Shown here: positions 25,532 to 33,128 of the stretch, piece after piece
How positions within the stretch are numbered: position 1 is the first letter of the stretch
Layout: every line of letters starts with the position of its first letter
Assembly: GCA_002403095.1 (NCBI GenBank)
Contig: DHHC01000040.1
Location: forward strand, 17,418-81,417
Source of the DNA: Leptolinea sp. UBA4782
Lineage (GTDB): Bacteria; Chloroflexota; Anaerolineae; Anaerolineales; Anaerolineaceae
DNA: 64,000 nt
Direction: 5' to 3'
Notes under the pieces: model-generated
The model's database searches: none
Seen by the model: only the letters and a program-made list of their open reading frames with translations
Told to the model about the DNA's origin: nothing
Program-made: the position numbers and the translations under genes

Positions 25532-27100
25532 TTAGCGGGTTATCCGGCTTTCATAGGAACCAACCTGGCTAGCAGTCACGATCTGGTCATCTTTGGTCAA
25601 GTTCCCTTTGTAGGCAGCCAATCCATTGTGAGCAGTCCATCCGCTGAGGACGAACGGCATAGGTCCGTCAGCCAGGATCCACTCTCCATTATATTTGCGG
25701 GCGAAATGCAGGTGAGTACCGGTAGATGTGCCGCCTTCGCAAGAGGGATGCCCAATGCGACCATCCTGCTTGAGGTAAGTACCTACAACCACCTTGTCCT
25801 TGGTTGCTACATGTAAGTAGAGTATATTCCAGCCGGTTTGTTCGTACCCATCTCCATCCAAATCAACCATTACCAGACCTGGACCTACCCGCACCACCAG
25901 CCCGGGAGCAGCTGATGTAATCCATTCAGAAGATTCCAAACAACCATTCTCGTCGCTGGCAGGGGCAAAATCCAGCGCACCAAGAGCTCCATTGGTACCC
26001 CAGACTGAATGCGGCCCTCCGGTTAAGCTCCATAACACTCCAGCATTAAAGGGTAGCTCAAGCTTTGGCTGAGTAATGTCAGGTGGATACAGGGGTTCCA
26101 CAGTCTGAGATCGCACCCAATAATTGCCAAACATACTTTCATGCATAGCTGGCAGGCCATCAGGTGAGTACAAATTTCCTGCCCACTGGTTGGAATAATA
26201 CAATTTTGAGAAGAGGTACTGCACAGCTACAGTGCCAGCATTCAGGGTGGGGGCAATCCTTAAGCTCTCATAATTTCCGAAAACCAGTTCTGTCAGGGTT
26301 CCAGCCCTCCAGCCGTAATATCCGATTGACAATTGTTGGACAGCCCAGGCAAGCTGGTGATACAGACCCTTAGCTGAGTATTCGATATACCCGATCGGGT
26401 ACTCAGTCTGCGCCAGGGTTGAAGGCTGCCCGTAGACCCACCCGCTCTGGTATTCGAGCAGTGCCAGCAGAAGCATGGGATTGACTGAGTTTTCAATTGC
26501 GACCTTTTCAATCAGTTGCGCACCGGATGTTTTTCCGCTTGATAGCCATTCTGAGTAGGTTGAAAGATAACCGTTTGTTTGGGCGACAAATGCTTCGACA
26601 TCAAAATCTTTCGCTGAGGGTGAGAAAACAACCTCGCTATCCGGGAACAACATCCCATCCGGGCCGGTAGCCGTGAGACGGTTGGGGATGATCAGCAATA
26701 AATTAGGTTTCAATAATGCTGTCGCTGGCAGCGCTTCAGGTGAATTGATTTCTTCGGGGCTGACCCCAAACCGGACTGAAATGAGAGGTACAGTATCCCC
26801 TGCTTGCGTGTAGTAAAGAATAGGCGGAGCTGCTGTCGGTGAAATGCTTGGGTCAACCTCCGGAGTGCTGACCGGATTTTCGGAAATTATCACTGCTGCC
26901 GTTTCTTGCGCAGCCTGGGTGGCGGGCTGAGGAGTAAAAGGTATTAATGTTGGCGGAGCATCGGGATACTTGACGCTGCGAGTACAGGCCATTGCAGGGA
27001 ACAGCCACACAAAGAAAAGGAACAGTAAAAGGGATTTCTTCTTAGCGCTGAATTTGATTGAGTTCTGTGCGATGATCCCAGGCTTCGACAACTTGTCCAT
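25532..27100 (-). CDS. LysM-M23 lipoprotein, paralogue 2
   Basis: 522 residues. Longer N-terminus than its neighbours before the hydrophobic segment and lipobox FPAMAC (about Cys39). LysM-like region near 95-145 (YYTQAGDTVPLISVRFG), middle domain, and M23A-like zinc site GGPHSVWG..LGALDFAP and GTHLHFARKYNGEW. The ATG lies 59 bases inside the upstream paralogue with only a weak GGTAAAG ahead, so translation is probably coupled; no later ATG precedes the signal peptide. Same domain order and layout as the paralogues on both sides, clearly a tandem duplication. Confidence 0.85.
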   Translation of the reverse strand: MDKLSKPGIIAQNSIKFSAKKKSLLLFLFFVWLFPAMACTRSVKYPDAPPTLIPFTPQPATQAAQETAAVIISENPVSTPEVDPSISPTAAPPILYYTQAGDTVPLISVRFGVSPEEINSPEALPATALLKPNLLLIIPNRLTATGPDGMLFPDSEVVFSPSAKDFDVEAFVAQTNGYLSTYSEWLSSGKTSGAQLIEKVAIENSVNPMLLLALLEYQSGWVYGQPSTLAQTEYPIGYIEYSAKGLYHQLAWAVQQLSIGYYGWRAGTLTELVFGNYESLRIAPTLNAGTVAVQYLFSKLYYSNQWAGNLYSPDGLPAMHESMFGNYWVRSQTVEPLYPPDITQPKLELPFNAGVLWSLTGGPHSVWGTNGALGALDFAPASDENGCLESSEWITSAAPGLVVRVGPGLVMVDLDGDGYEQTGWNILYLHVATKDKVVVGTYLKQDGRIGHPSCEGGTSTGTHLHFARKYNGEWILADGPMPFVLSGWTAHNGLAAYKGNLTKDDQIVTASQVGSYESRITR

Positions 27101-28550
27101 TCTTTACCAGATAACCATTATATTCTACACCAGTACCCTGAGAAACCCAACTGTCCAGTATAAACGGGATGCTCTGGTCAGCCGGGATCCATTCACCATT
27201 GAATTTCCGGGCTAAATGAACGTGGGTTCCGTTGGAAACTCCACCTTCGCAGGATGGATGACCGATCCTATCTCCGGCTACCACTGTTGAGCCTGCTGGG
27301 ATGCGGTCACGGGTTTCAATATGCAGGTTGAGCAACACCCAGCCGGTTTCTTCATAACCGTCACCATCCAGGTCAATTGCTACCACGCCATTTTCTGACC
27401 TGGTAACAACCCCTCCTGCAGCTGCTGTGACCCAGGCGTCGCTTTGCACGCAACCCAGGGCATCACCTGGCGGGGCGAAATCAATTGCTCCCCAGGCAGA
27501 ACCTGTGCCCCATGCGCCATGCGGTCCACCGGTGAAAGACCAGACACTGTTCTCCTCAAAGGGCAGCTGCATCACAGGCTGGGTAAGATTTGCGGGAATA
27601 AGTGGGTCTATGGAGTAGTCAAATGCCTGGCCAAAGTATCGGGTAAAGACTTCGCTAAAACCGTTCTCCGATACTGCGCTGCGCCAGGCAGGCTGGTCCA
27701 TGATTAACGATGCTAGGTGCTGTACGGCAGCTGTTCCTGGATTGATGGTAGGATCAGGGGGGATAACAGCATCATCGTTCAGGATCCAGGCGGATACAGC
27801 ATTCGTTTTCCACAAGTAGTATCCCATGTTCAGGTTGTTGGCTGTCCAGGCCATCTGATAGTAAAGACCTTCATAGTAGGGATTTTGATAGCCTGCCGGA
27901 AATTTTTGTTGGGTTTCATCCGGATTTGAGCTGCTGATCCAGTTTCCCTGGTATTCAAGCCATGTAAGCAGCACATGGGGGTGTACTGAGAATTCACGGC
28001 TGACCCGTTCGATGATCTGGGCGCCAGTCAATTCCACATCCCCAACTTCCTCCCGGTAGGTGCTCAGAAATCCACCCGTCGCCTGTGTGAAATCTTCCAC
28101 TCTGAAGCCTATCGCAGTCGGGCTGCGGATGATTTCAGAATCGGGCAGGATCTTAAATGCAGAACCAGTTTCCTGTAATTCCGGCGGAGGCAAAACAAGT
28201 ACCTGGCCGACTTCCAACAGGTTGGGATCCTCGATGTTATTTGTTTCGGCAACGACACTTAAGGGCAGGGTATGGTATTTTGCTATAGCTGCCAGGGTAT
28301 CACCGCTTTTTACTGTATACTCAATCGTTTCTGTCCTGGTTACAGGCAGCTGTCGAGGCGGATTAGGGGTCGGCGTATAAACAGGCAGCACAGGATTATG
28401 GGTAGGTACTTGCCAGCCTGTTTGAGGGCTGGGTGTGACAAATGGACCTGCAGGCGGGATAAAGGAATCATCGTAGGCTGGACGGACACAACCAGCCATG
28501 AACAGTACCATTATGACCCCGATAAGGCATCTCTTGACCATTCGTCTCAT
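27042..28550 (-). CDS. LysM-M23 lipoprotein, paralogue 3
   Basis: 502 residues. Lipobox LFMAGC (Cys21), proline/threonine linker, the clearest LysM of the three (about 77-121, YTVKSGDTLAAIAKYH and LLEVGQVLVLPP), middle domain and M23A-like site GGPHGAWG..WGAIDFAPP with GTHVHLARKFNGEW. It overlaps the HIT gene upstream by 4 bases and the next paralogue by 59. Predicted surface-anchored cell-wall hydrolase. Confidence 0.88.
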   Translation of the reverse strand: MRRMVKRCLIGVIMVLFMAGCVRPAYDDSFIPPAGPFVTPSPQTGWQVPTHNPVLPVYTPTPNPPRQLPVTRTETIEYTVKSGDTLAAIAKYHTLPLSVVAETNNIEDPNLLEVGQVLVLPPPELQETGSAFKILPDSEIIRSPTAIGFRVEDFTQATGGFLSTYREEVGDVELTGAQIIERVSREFSVHPHVLLTWLEYQGNWISSSNPDETQQKFPAGYQNPYYEGLYYQMAWTANNLNMGYYLWKTNAVSAWILNDDAVIPPDPTINPGTAAVQHLASLIMDQPAWRSAVSENGFSEVFTRYFGQAFDYSIDPLIPANLTQPVMQLPFEENSVWSFTGGPHGAWGTGSAWGAIDFAPPGDALGCVQSDAWVTAAAGGVVTRSENGVVAIDLDGDGYEETGWVLLNLHIETRDRIPAGSTVVAGDRIGHPSCEGGVSNGTHVHLARKFNGEWIPADQSIPFILDSWVSQGTGVEYNGYLVKNGQVVEAWDHRTELNQIQR

Positions 28551-28894
28551 TTCTTGACGCTGAATGGCATTGGCTCTCCACCGATCAAATGCAAATGAAG
28601 GTGGTAAACTGACTGCCCAGCATCCGGTCCGGTATTGATCACCAACCGGTATCCGGACTCTTTCAGGTGGAAGTGGAAAGCCAGTGCTCTCGCGACCATG
28701 ATCATGTGTCCTAAAAGACCTTCATTGCTGGTATCCAGTTGGTTCACCGATGCGATGTGCTTATTAGGCACTACCAGCACATGGATGGGGGTGATGGGTC
28801 TGGCATCGAAGAACGCAGTCACCTCATCATCCTGGTGCAAGAACTCTGCCTGAACCTGACCATTTATGATTTTGCAGAAAATGCAATTATCCAT
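28547..28894 (-). CDS. HIT family nucleotide hydrolase
   Basis: 115 residues. Histidine-triad protein of the HINT/HinT type: CIFCKIINGQ at the N-terminus, GPDAGQSVYHLHLHLIGG with HxHxH at about 98-102. These are small cytosolic phosphoramidases or AMP-lysine hydrolases. It overlaps the start of LysM-M23 paralogue 3 by 4 bases and follows the deacetylase gene by 6, so it is embedded in an envelope operon without an obvious functional tie. Confidence 0.93.
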   Translation of the reverse strand: MDNCIFCKIINGQVQAEFLHQDDEVTAFFDARPITPIHVLVVPNKHIASVNQLDTSNEGLLGHMIMVARALAFHFHLKESGYRLVINTGPDAGQSVYHLHLHLIGGEPMPFSVKK

Positions 28895-28900
28895 AATTCC

Positions 28901-30073
28901 CTAAGGCTGCCCGCCTGGCATCTCGCCTATTTCTGGAGCACAAACAATATCGTAATATTCCAGTTCTGCAGCTTTATTTGTTTCTGCATAACTGGCTGCT
29001 TCATTGCCGATCTGTCTTACCGTATCAATGTGGTAGGAGGCATCGGTATCCCAATACCGGGGGAGGGTCATCAGTGGGTCATGGATGTCTCCTTCTGGTA
29101 TGTAGGATGGCCGCATTGGGTCAAGGCTGATCCCTTGTGGAACCCAGTTGAACATAACCGGACCGCGTGGATTTATCGTAAAGCCCACTTTGTACCCTGC
29201 TTCGCGCGCAATCTCAACACTGCGGCTGGTAAAGCTGCCCCCCGGCCAAATAATTGCGGTTGGGATCTTGGAAAAATGCAGCTGGAAAGCTTCTATAGAG
29301 CCGAATAATTCTCCCCGTATGTACTCGTCCGTAGAATCAGAGGTCATATTGATATTATGGATCACCCCATGCGCCTGGTGGTCCACATACCCCTGCTGCT
29401 CCAGCCAGGCATTCTCTTCCCACAGGTAAGGAGCAGTATCCGGGTGGCTGATCCAGGCATTCACAACTACCCAGCCATAATCATTATAAAGTGGCCTGAA
29501 ATGGGTTTCAAAATACTCTGAGCGCTTTCTGTCATCCACAATCAGTAGCACAGACCGCTGGGGGATCTTTGCATTCTCATACATGAAATCGACAAATTGG
29601 GTCATCGAAATTGCTTCAAAACCCTGGTCCCGCAAGTCCTTGATAAGCTGCTGGAACTGGGAGACGTGGATTTGGTCAGCGCTGGTAACCGCGCCATCTG
29701 TGATCGAATGGAACATAATCGGCATCACTACTGTTCCGGGTGCACTTTTGGTCGGATCCCACTTATTTCGCAGATATCCGCAATAATCTTCAATATACTG
29801 GCTGGGCTGGTCTACCAGGTTTAACAGGCTTGTCGTAAAAACACCAGGTTGAACCGGGGGGGTGCGGCCAGGGGTGATTGTGGCTGCTGGTTCAGGCGTG
29901 CTGGTAGGTGGAGGCAAAGTTGCTGATGCTGTCGGTGATGGCAAAGAAAATGTTGCTGTAAGCAATGCATTCTGAAATGCCTGGGTCTGCTGGGAAGCAA
30001 TATCAACAGAACCCGCCTGTCCACAGGAGGAAAGCAATATCAATAAGAGAAAAACAGTAAGAACACGCGACAT
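28901..30073 (-). CDS. Polysaccharide deacetylase (NodB-like) lipoprotein
   Basis: 390 residues. Lipobox LLSSC (Cys17), a long Thr/Pro/Ser linker to about residue 80, then a NodB-homology domain: MPIMFHSI, the metal Asp pair in LLIVDDRK, HGVIH as the HxxxH metal motif and WPGGSFTSRSVEIAREAGY as the third motif. Predicted to deacetylate a cell-wall or exopolysaccharide sugar outside the membrane. No Shine-Dalgarno is seen: the ATG follows directly on the U-tract of the terminator that ends ino1. Confidence 0.85.
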   Translation of the reverse strand: MSRVLTVFLLLILLSSCGQAGSVDIASQQTQAFQNALLTATFSLPSPTASATLPPPTSTPEPAATITPGRTPPVQPGVFTTSLLNLVDQPSQYIEDYCGYLRNKWDPTKSAPGTVVMPIMFHSITDGAVTSADQIHVSQFQQLIKDLRDQGFEAISMTQFVDFMYENAKIPQRSVLLIVDDRKRSEYFETHFRPLYNDYGWVVVNAWISHPDTAPYLWEENAWLEQQGYVDHQAHGVIHNINMTSDSTDEYIRGELFGSIEAFQLHFSKIPTAIIWPGGSFTSRSVEIAREAGYKVGFTINPRGPVMFNWVPQGISLDPMRPSYIPEGDIHDPLMTLPRYWDTDASYHIDTVRQIGNEAASYAETNKAAELEYYDIVCAPEIGEMPGGQP

Positions 30074-30078
30074 TTTTT

Positions 30079-30110
30079 AAAAAGCTTCCGGTTCTCAAAG
30101 AACCGGAAGC
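30079..30110 (-). terminator. Terminator between ino1 and the deacetylase gene
   Basis: Perfect 12-bp stem (GCTTCCGGTTCT with AGAACCGGAAGC), 3-base loop, then on the minus strand TTTTT. It abuts the start codon of the downstream gene. Confidence 0.88.
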
Positions 30111-30118
30111 GGTGTACC

Positions 30119-31198
30119 TTATTCTCCTCGGATGAACGCCTCGGTCATTTCGTGGGCTGTCTCATCCTTGAATTGCTTCGGCGGAGACTTCATAAAGTAA
30201 GATGAAGGTGCGATCAATGGTCCGCCAATTTTTCGGTCTAAAGCAAGTTTGACACAGCGCACTGCGTCAATTATAACACCGGCAGAATTTGGGGAATCCC
30301 AGACCTCTAGTTTAACTTCTACATTCAAAGGTACATCCCCAAAAGTTGTTCCTTCCATCCGGATATAGCACCATTTTCGGTCGGTCAACCAGGGGACATA
30401 ATCTGATGGCCCCACATGAACATTTTCAGGCGCCAGGTTGTAGGGTAGCATGCTGGTGACAGCATTGGTTTTGGAGATTTTCTTTGATTCCAGGCGTTCA
30501 CGCTCCAGCATATTCAGAAAATCAGTATTACCGCCGAAATTCAACTGGTATGTCCGATCGAGGAGCACACCACGGTCTACAAACAAGCTGGTTAAAACCC
30601 TGTGCAGGATGGTTGCGCCTACCTGACTTTTAATGTCATCTCCGAGGATGGGCAGGTTCTTCTGTCGGAAACGTTCTGACCAGTATTCAGAGCTGGATAT
30701 GAATACGGGGATGGCGTTGACCATGCCGCAACCGGCTTCCAGGATCTGTTCGGTATACCATTTGGTAGCCATTTCAGAACCAACCGGCAGATAATTGACC
30801 ACAACATCTGTGCCGGTGTCCTTCAATATCTTGATGATGTCATCTGTCGGTCCAGGCGCTTTATGGACAATGCCTGACAGGTACTTCCCCAAACCGTCGT
30901 GGGTCATCCCCCGCGCAACTTTTACCCCCAGATTAGGGACGTCTGAGAACTTATAGGTGTTGTTTGGGAAGGCGAAGATTGCTTCCGATAGGTCTTTTCC
31001 AACCTTGGTATCTACAATGTCGATGGCTGCTGAGAATTCCACATCGCTGACATGGTATCCGCCCAGGTTGACATGCATTAATCCCGGAATGCGGTCAGTC
31101 TCTTTTGCCTTGTGGTAATAATGAACTCCCTGAACCAGGGAAGAGGCACAGTTTCCAACACCGATGATCGCTACCCTGACTTTCTTGTCGTTTGCCAT
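30119..31198 (-). CDS. ino1: Inositol-3-phosphate synthase (actinobacterial/archaeal type)
   Basis: 359 residues. NAD-dependent conversion of glucose-6-phosphate to inositol-3-phosphate, the first step toward inositol lipids or solutes. NAD motif [16 protein letters not shown] at 9-24; conserved GGNTDFLNM (about 222-230), the [11 protein letters not shown] segment with catalytic Lys, and [19 protein letters not shown]. The length fits the short prokaryotic class. AAGGAG precedes the ATG. A strong terminator follows directly, so it may be monocistronic. Confidence 0.95.
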   Translation of the reverse strand: MANDKKVRVAIIGVGNCASSLVQGVHYYHKAKETDRIPGLMHVNLGGYHVSDVEFSAAIDIVDTKVGKDLSEAIFAFPNNTYKFSDVPNLGVKVARGMTHDGLGKYLSGIVHKAPGPTDDIIKILKDTGTDVVVNYLPVGSEMATKWYTEQILEAGCGMVNAIPVFISSSEYWSERFRQKNLPILGDDIKSQVGATILHRVLTSLFVDRGVLLDRTYQLNFGGNTDFLNMLERERLESKKISKTNAVTSMLPYNLAPENVHVGPSDYVPWLTDRKWCYIRMEGTTFGDVPLNVEVKLEVWDSPNSAGVIIDAVRCVKLALDRKIGGPLIAPSSYFMKSPPKQFKDETAHEMTEAFIRGE

Positions 31199-31343
31199 AT
31201 TTTCTCCTTGAAATGATATTAGCCAATTCTACTTGATGCAGCCAAAAAATGAAAGAAAAACAAAAAGTATGAAAGCATGGTTGCAAAATGATGGTAAATA
31301 TGAAAAGGAAACTAAAGGTCAAGGATTTTTTTAGCTGGAAATC

Positions 31344-31371
31344 TTGCTAAGTGGGTCCGGGATGGTATAAT
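31344..31371 (+). promoter_or_regulatory. Promoter of tRNA-Pro
   Basis: TTGCTA (31344-31349), 16-base spacer, TATAAT (31366-31371) preceded by TGG (extended -10). Predicted start is only a few bases before the mature tRNA. Confidence 0.7.
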
Positions 31372-31380
31372 TGCACTGTT

Positions 31381-31455
31381 CGGGGCGTGGCTCAGCCCGG
31401 TTAGAGCGCACGGTTCGGGACCGTGAGGTCGGCGGTTCAATTCCGCCCGCCCCGA
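31381..31455 (+). tRNA. tRNA-Pro (anticodon CGG)
   Basis: Perfect 7-bp acceptor stem CGGGGCG/CGCCCCG, D stem GCTC/GAGC, anticodon stem CACGG/CCGTG with loop TTCGGGA (anticodon CGG), T arm GGCGG-TTCAATT-CCGCC, discriminator A. C1-G72 and A73 fit proline tRNA. CCA is not encoded. Confidence 0.96.
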
Positions 31456-31582
31456 CAAATACTCCTCACCACATCACCTTAAGTCGACGGTTTACCATCG
31501 AGGTACAGGCAATTCCGCCCGCCCCGACAAATACTCCTCACCACATCACCTTAAGTCAACTGTTTACCATCGAGGTACAGGC
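31439..31582 (+). repeat. Two 72-bp direct repeats that begin in the tRNA-Pro 3' end
   Basis: Unit 1 (31439-31510) and unit 2 (31511-31582) differ at two positions only. Each starts with the last 17 bases of tRNA-Pro (T-stem 3' side, acceptor strand, discriminator) and continues through ACTCCTCACC and CATCGAGGTACAGGC. A third copy begins at 31583 but loses identity after AATTCC. The end of each unit (ACGGTTTACC, CGAGGT) vaguely resembles the anticodon and variable regions. The rest of 31199-31380 and 31583-31653 shows nothing else I can name. Confidence 0.9.
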
Positions 31583-31653
31583 AATTCCACCTCACTCAAT
31601 AATATTCATGCATTACATTAATTTTTGTCAGTAAGTACCTCTTTATGCATGTG

Positions 31654-31659
31654 TATAAT
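31654..31659 (+). promoter_or_regulatory. -10 element of the Crp/Fnr gene
   Basis: TATAAT lies 8 bases before the ATG with no Shine-Dalgarno between them, which predicts a leaderless or nearly leaderless message. No good -35 is visible. Confidence 0.45.
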
Positions 31660-31667
31660 AACCAGTA

Positions 31668-32423
31668 ATGGTATCCAGGAAACATTCTCCCCTTGAAATC
31701 AAGGTTACCGAAGCACACCAGTGTTCCATTTCTCTTCGCCTTGAGATACTTCGAAATTTGCCATTCCTTCAAAGCCTAAGTCCTTCCGACCTCAAATGGG
31801 TAAATTCGTTGATTGTTGAAAAAGATTTTCACACTGGTGATTTCATTTGTTATTCTGGAGATGTGGGCGACAAGCTTTTTATTATTGCAGATGGAAAGGT
31901 CCGCTTGATGCAGCATTCTCTGACAGGTCGTGACATTCTGCTCGATCTGCTTAACCCTGGTGAATTCTTTGGCGCGTTCTCAAGCCTGGGTAATGAAACT
32001 TATTCTGAATCTGCCCAGGCTCATACCTCATGTTGTGTTTTGGTGATCACCAATGCCGAAATTCATAAGATACTAATGCGATTCCCGGATGTGGCAATAA
32101 GGTTTATAGAGATTATGGCTGTAAGATTAAGGCAAGCAAATGAACGGGTACACCAACTAGGTGCACTCAGTGTCGAAGATCGGATTGCCAGTATATTAGT
32201 TATGCTCGCTGACAAATTTGGAGAACAAAAAGGACCAGAACTCCTATTACAGGTTCCACTTTTCAGGGAGGATATAGCAGCAATGGCAGGCGCAACCGTA
32301 GAAAGTGCGAGCCGGGTGATGAGCCGTTTTCAAAAGGCAGGTTTGATCAGATCTGGCCGGGGTTGGGTGGCTGTGAGAGATAGGGAAGGATTGAAAGCAA
32401 AAGCCCAGAACGAACTGCATTAA
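31668..32423 (+). CDS. Crp/Fnr family transcription regulator
   Basis: 251 residues. Cyclic-nucleotide-binding-like beta roll (about 30-145, FICYSGDVGDKLFIIADGKVRLMQ), dimer helix (about 150-175), and a winged helix (FREDIAAMAGATVESASRVMSRFQKAGLI). The recognition helix keeps the E..SR triplet that lets E. coli FNR read TTGAT half-sites. The N-terminal Cys cluster of FNR is absent (one Cys at 19; others at 61 and in TSCC), so it is not an obvious Fe-S oxygen sensor; a heme, NO or metabolite ligand is possible, as in Dnr-like proteins. An FNR box lies just downstream, ahead of the hemerythrin gene. Confidence 0.92.
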   Translation: MVSRKHSPLEIKVTEAHQCSISLRLEILRNLPFLQSLSPSDLKWVNSLIVEKDFHTGDFICYSGDVGDKLFIIADGKVRLMQHSLTGRDILLDLLNPGEFFGAFSSLGNETYSESAQAHTSCCVLVITNAEIHKILMRFPDVAIRFIEIMAVRLRQANERVHQLGALSVEDRIASILVMLADKFGEQKGPELLLQVPLFREDIAAMAGATVESASRVMSRFQKAGLIRSGRGWVAVRDREGLKAKAQNELH

Positions 32424-32485
32424 AATTATTTGCTGCACATCAATATGGGGTCTTCTTTGGAATTAATCATAGTTTCGACAATTAA

Positions 32486-32527
32486 TTGATTAATATCATG
32501 GATTTTAGTCTCACAAAACAATATATT
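32486..32527 (+). promoter_or_regulatory. FNR-type operator and class II promoter of the hemerythrin gene
   Basis: TTGATTAATATCAT (32486-32499) matches 9 of 10 defined bases of the FNR box TTGAT-N4-ATCAA. The -10 candidate TATATT is at 32522-32527, putting the start near 32534 and the box centre near -41.5, the classical activating position. A second palindrome, TCAATATTGA, is at 32544-32553, near the ribosome-binding site. Confidence 0.7.
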
Positions 32528-32567
32528 AGAGATGTAAAGAATATCAATATTGAATAGGAGACGAAAG

Positions 32568-33074
32568 ATGATTACACTGACCCAACCACTGAGAGACGAA
32601 CATAAAGATCTCTTCCCAAACATCGAAAACCTTAAGAAAGCCGGACTTGCGGTGAATAATCCGCTAACATCAAAAAACCTTGAAAAAATAGGTGAAGCAT
32701 ATTCATTCCTCAAGGAACACTTACTGCCGCATGCCCGTGCTGAAGAAGCAGCCTTATATCCGGTTGTGCAAAAAGTAATGGGCAGTTCATCTGCTACGGC
32801 AACAATGAGCCGTGACCACGTTGAAATCGAACAATTGACCTTGGCATTGGGACGCTTAAGAGCAACTCTAGTTGAGGGTAGCATTGATTCTCACCAAGAA
32901 AACGACCTTAAGCTACTTCTTTTTGGATTATTCACACTGGTGAAAGTCCATTTTGCAAAGGAAGAAGGGGTCTACCTCCCACTTCTGGACACAAATTTAT
33001 CCAAAGAACAAGCCCAGGAAATGTTTATTGCTATGGAACGGGCTGCTCACGCTGCCAAAGCAGAAATTCATTGA
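32568..33074 (+). CDS. Hemerythrin-like domain protein
   Basis: 168 residues, four-helix hemerythrin HHE fold. Candidate di-iron ligands are His in RDEHKDLF (about 12), HLLPHARAEE (about 50-58), SRDHVEIEQ (about 84) and VKVHFAKEEGVYLP (about 128-135). Such proteins bind O2 or NO or act in iron-sulfur repair (RIC/YtfE-like). Start chosen at ATG 32568 behind AGGAGA. The FNR box upstream and the neighbouring Crp/Fnr gene suggest activation under low oxygen or nitrosative stress. Confidence 0.88.
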   Translation: MITLTQPLRDEHKDLFPNIENLKKAGLAVNNPLTSKNLEKIGEAYSFLKEHLLPHARAEEAALYPVVQKVMGSSSATATMSRDHVEIEQLTLALGRLRATLVEGSIDSHQENDLKLLLFGLFTLVKVHFAKEEGVYLPLLDTNLSKEQAQEMFIAMERAAHAAKAEIH

Positions 33075-33094
33075 CGATAATTTGAAGAATTTAT

Positions 33095-33128
33095 AATGAA
33101 CGACCTGGAAAATGCCAGGTCGTTCATT
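33095..33128. terminator. Hairpin between convergent genes
   Basis: Perfect 14-bp stem (AATGAACGACCTGG and CCAGGTCGTTCATT) with a 6-base loop. It lies between the hemerythrin stop and the GntR gene and overlaps the GntR stop codon. U-tracts are weak, so it may end transcription on both strands only moderately. Confidence 0.6.

Noticed and set aside
31439..31582. CRISPR array
   Set aside because: Only two units, no spacers, no cas genes; units derive from the tRNA end.
31371..31634. Open frame of 87 codons across tRNA-Pro
   Set aside because: It reads through the tRNA and the 72-bp repeats; the repeat length is a multiple of three, so the frame stays open by chance.
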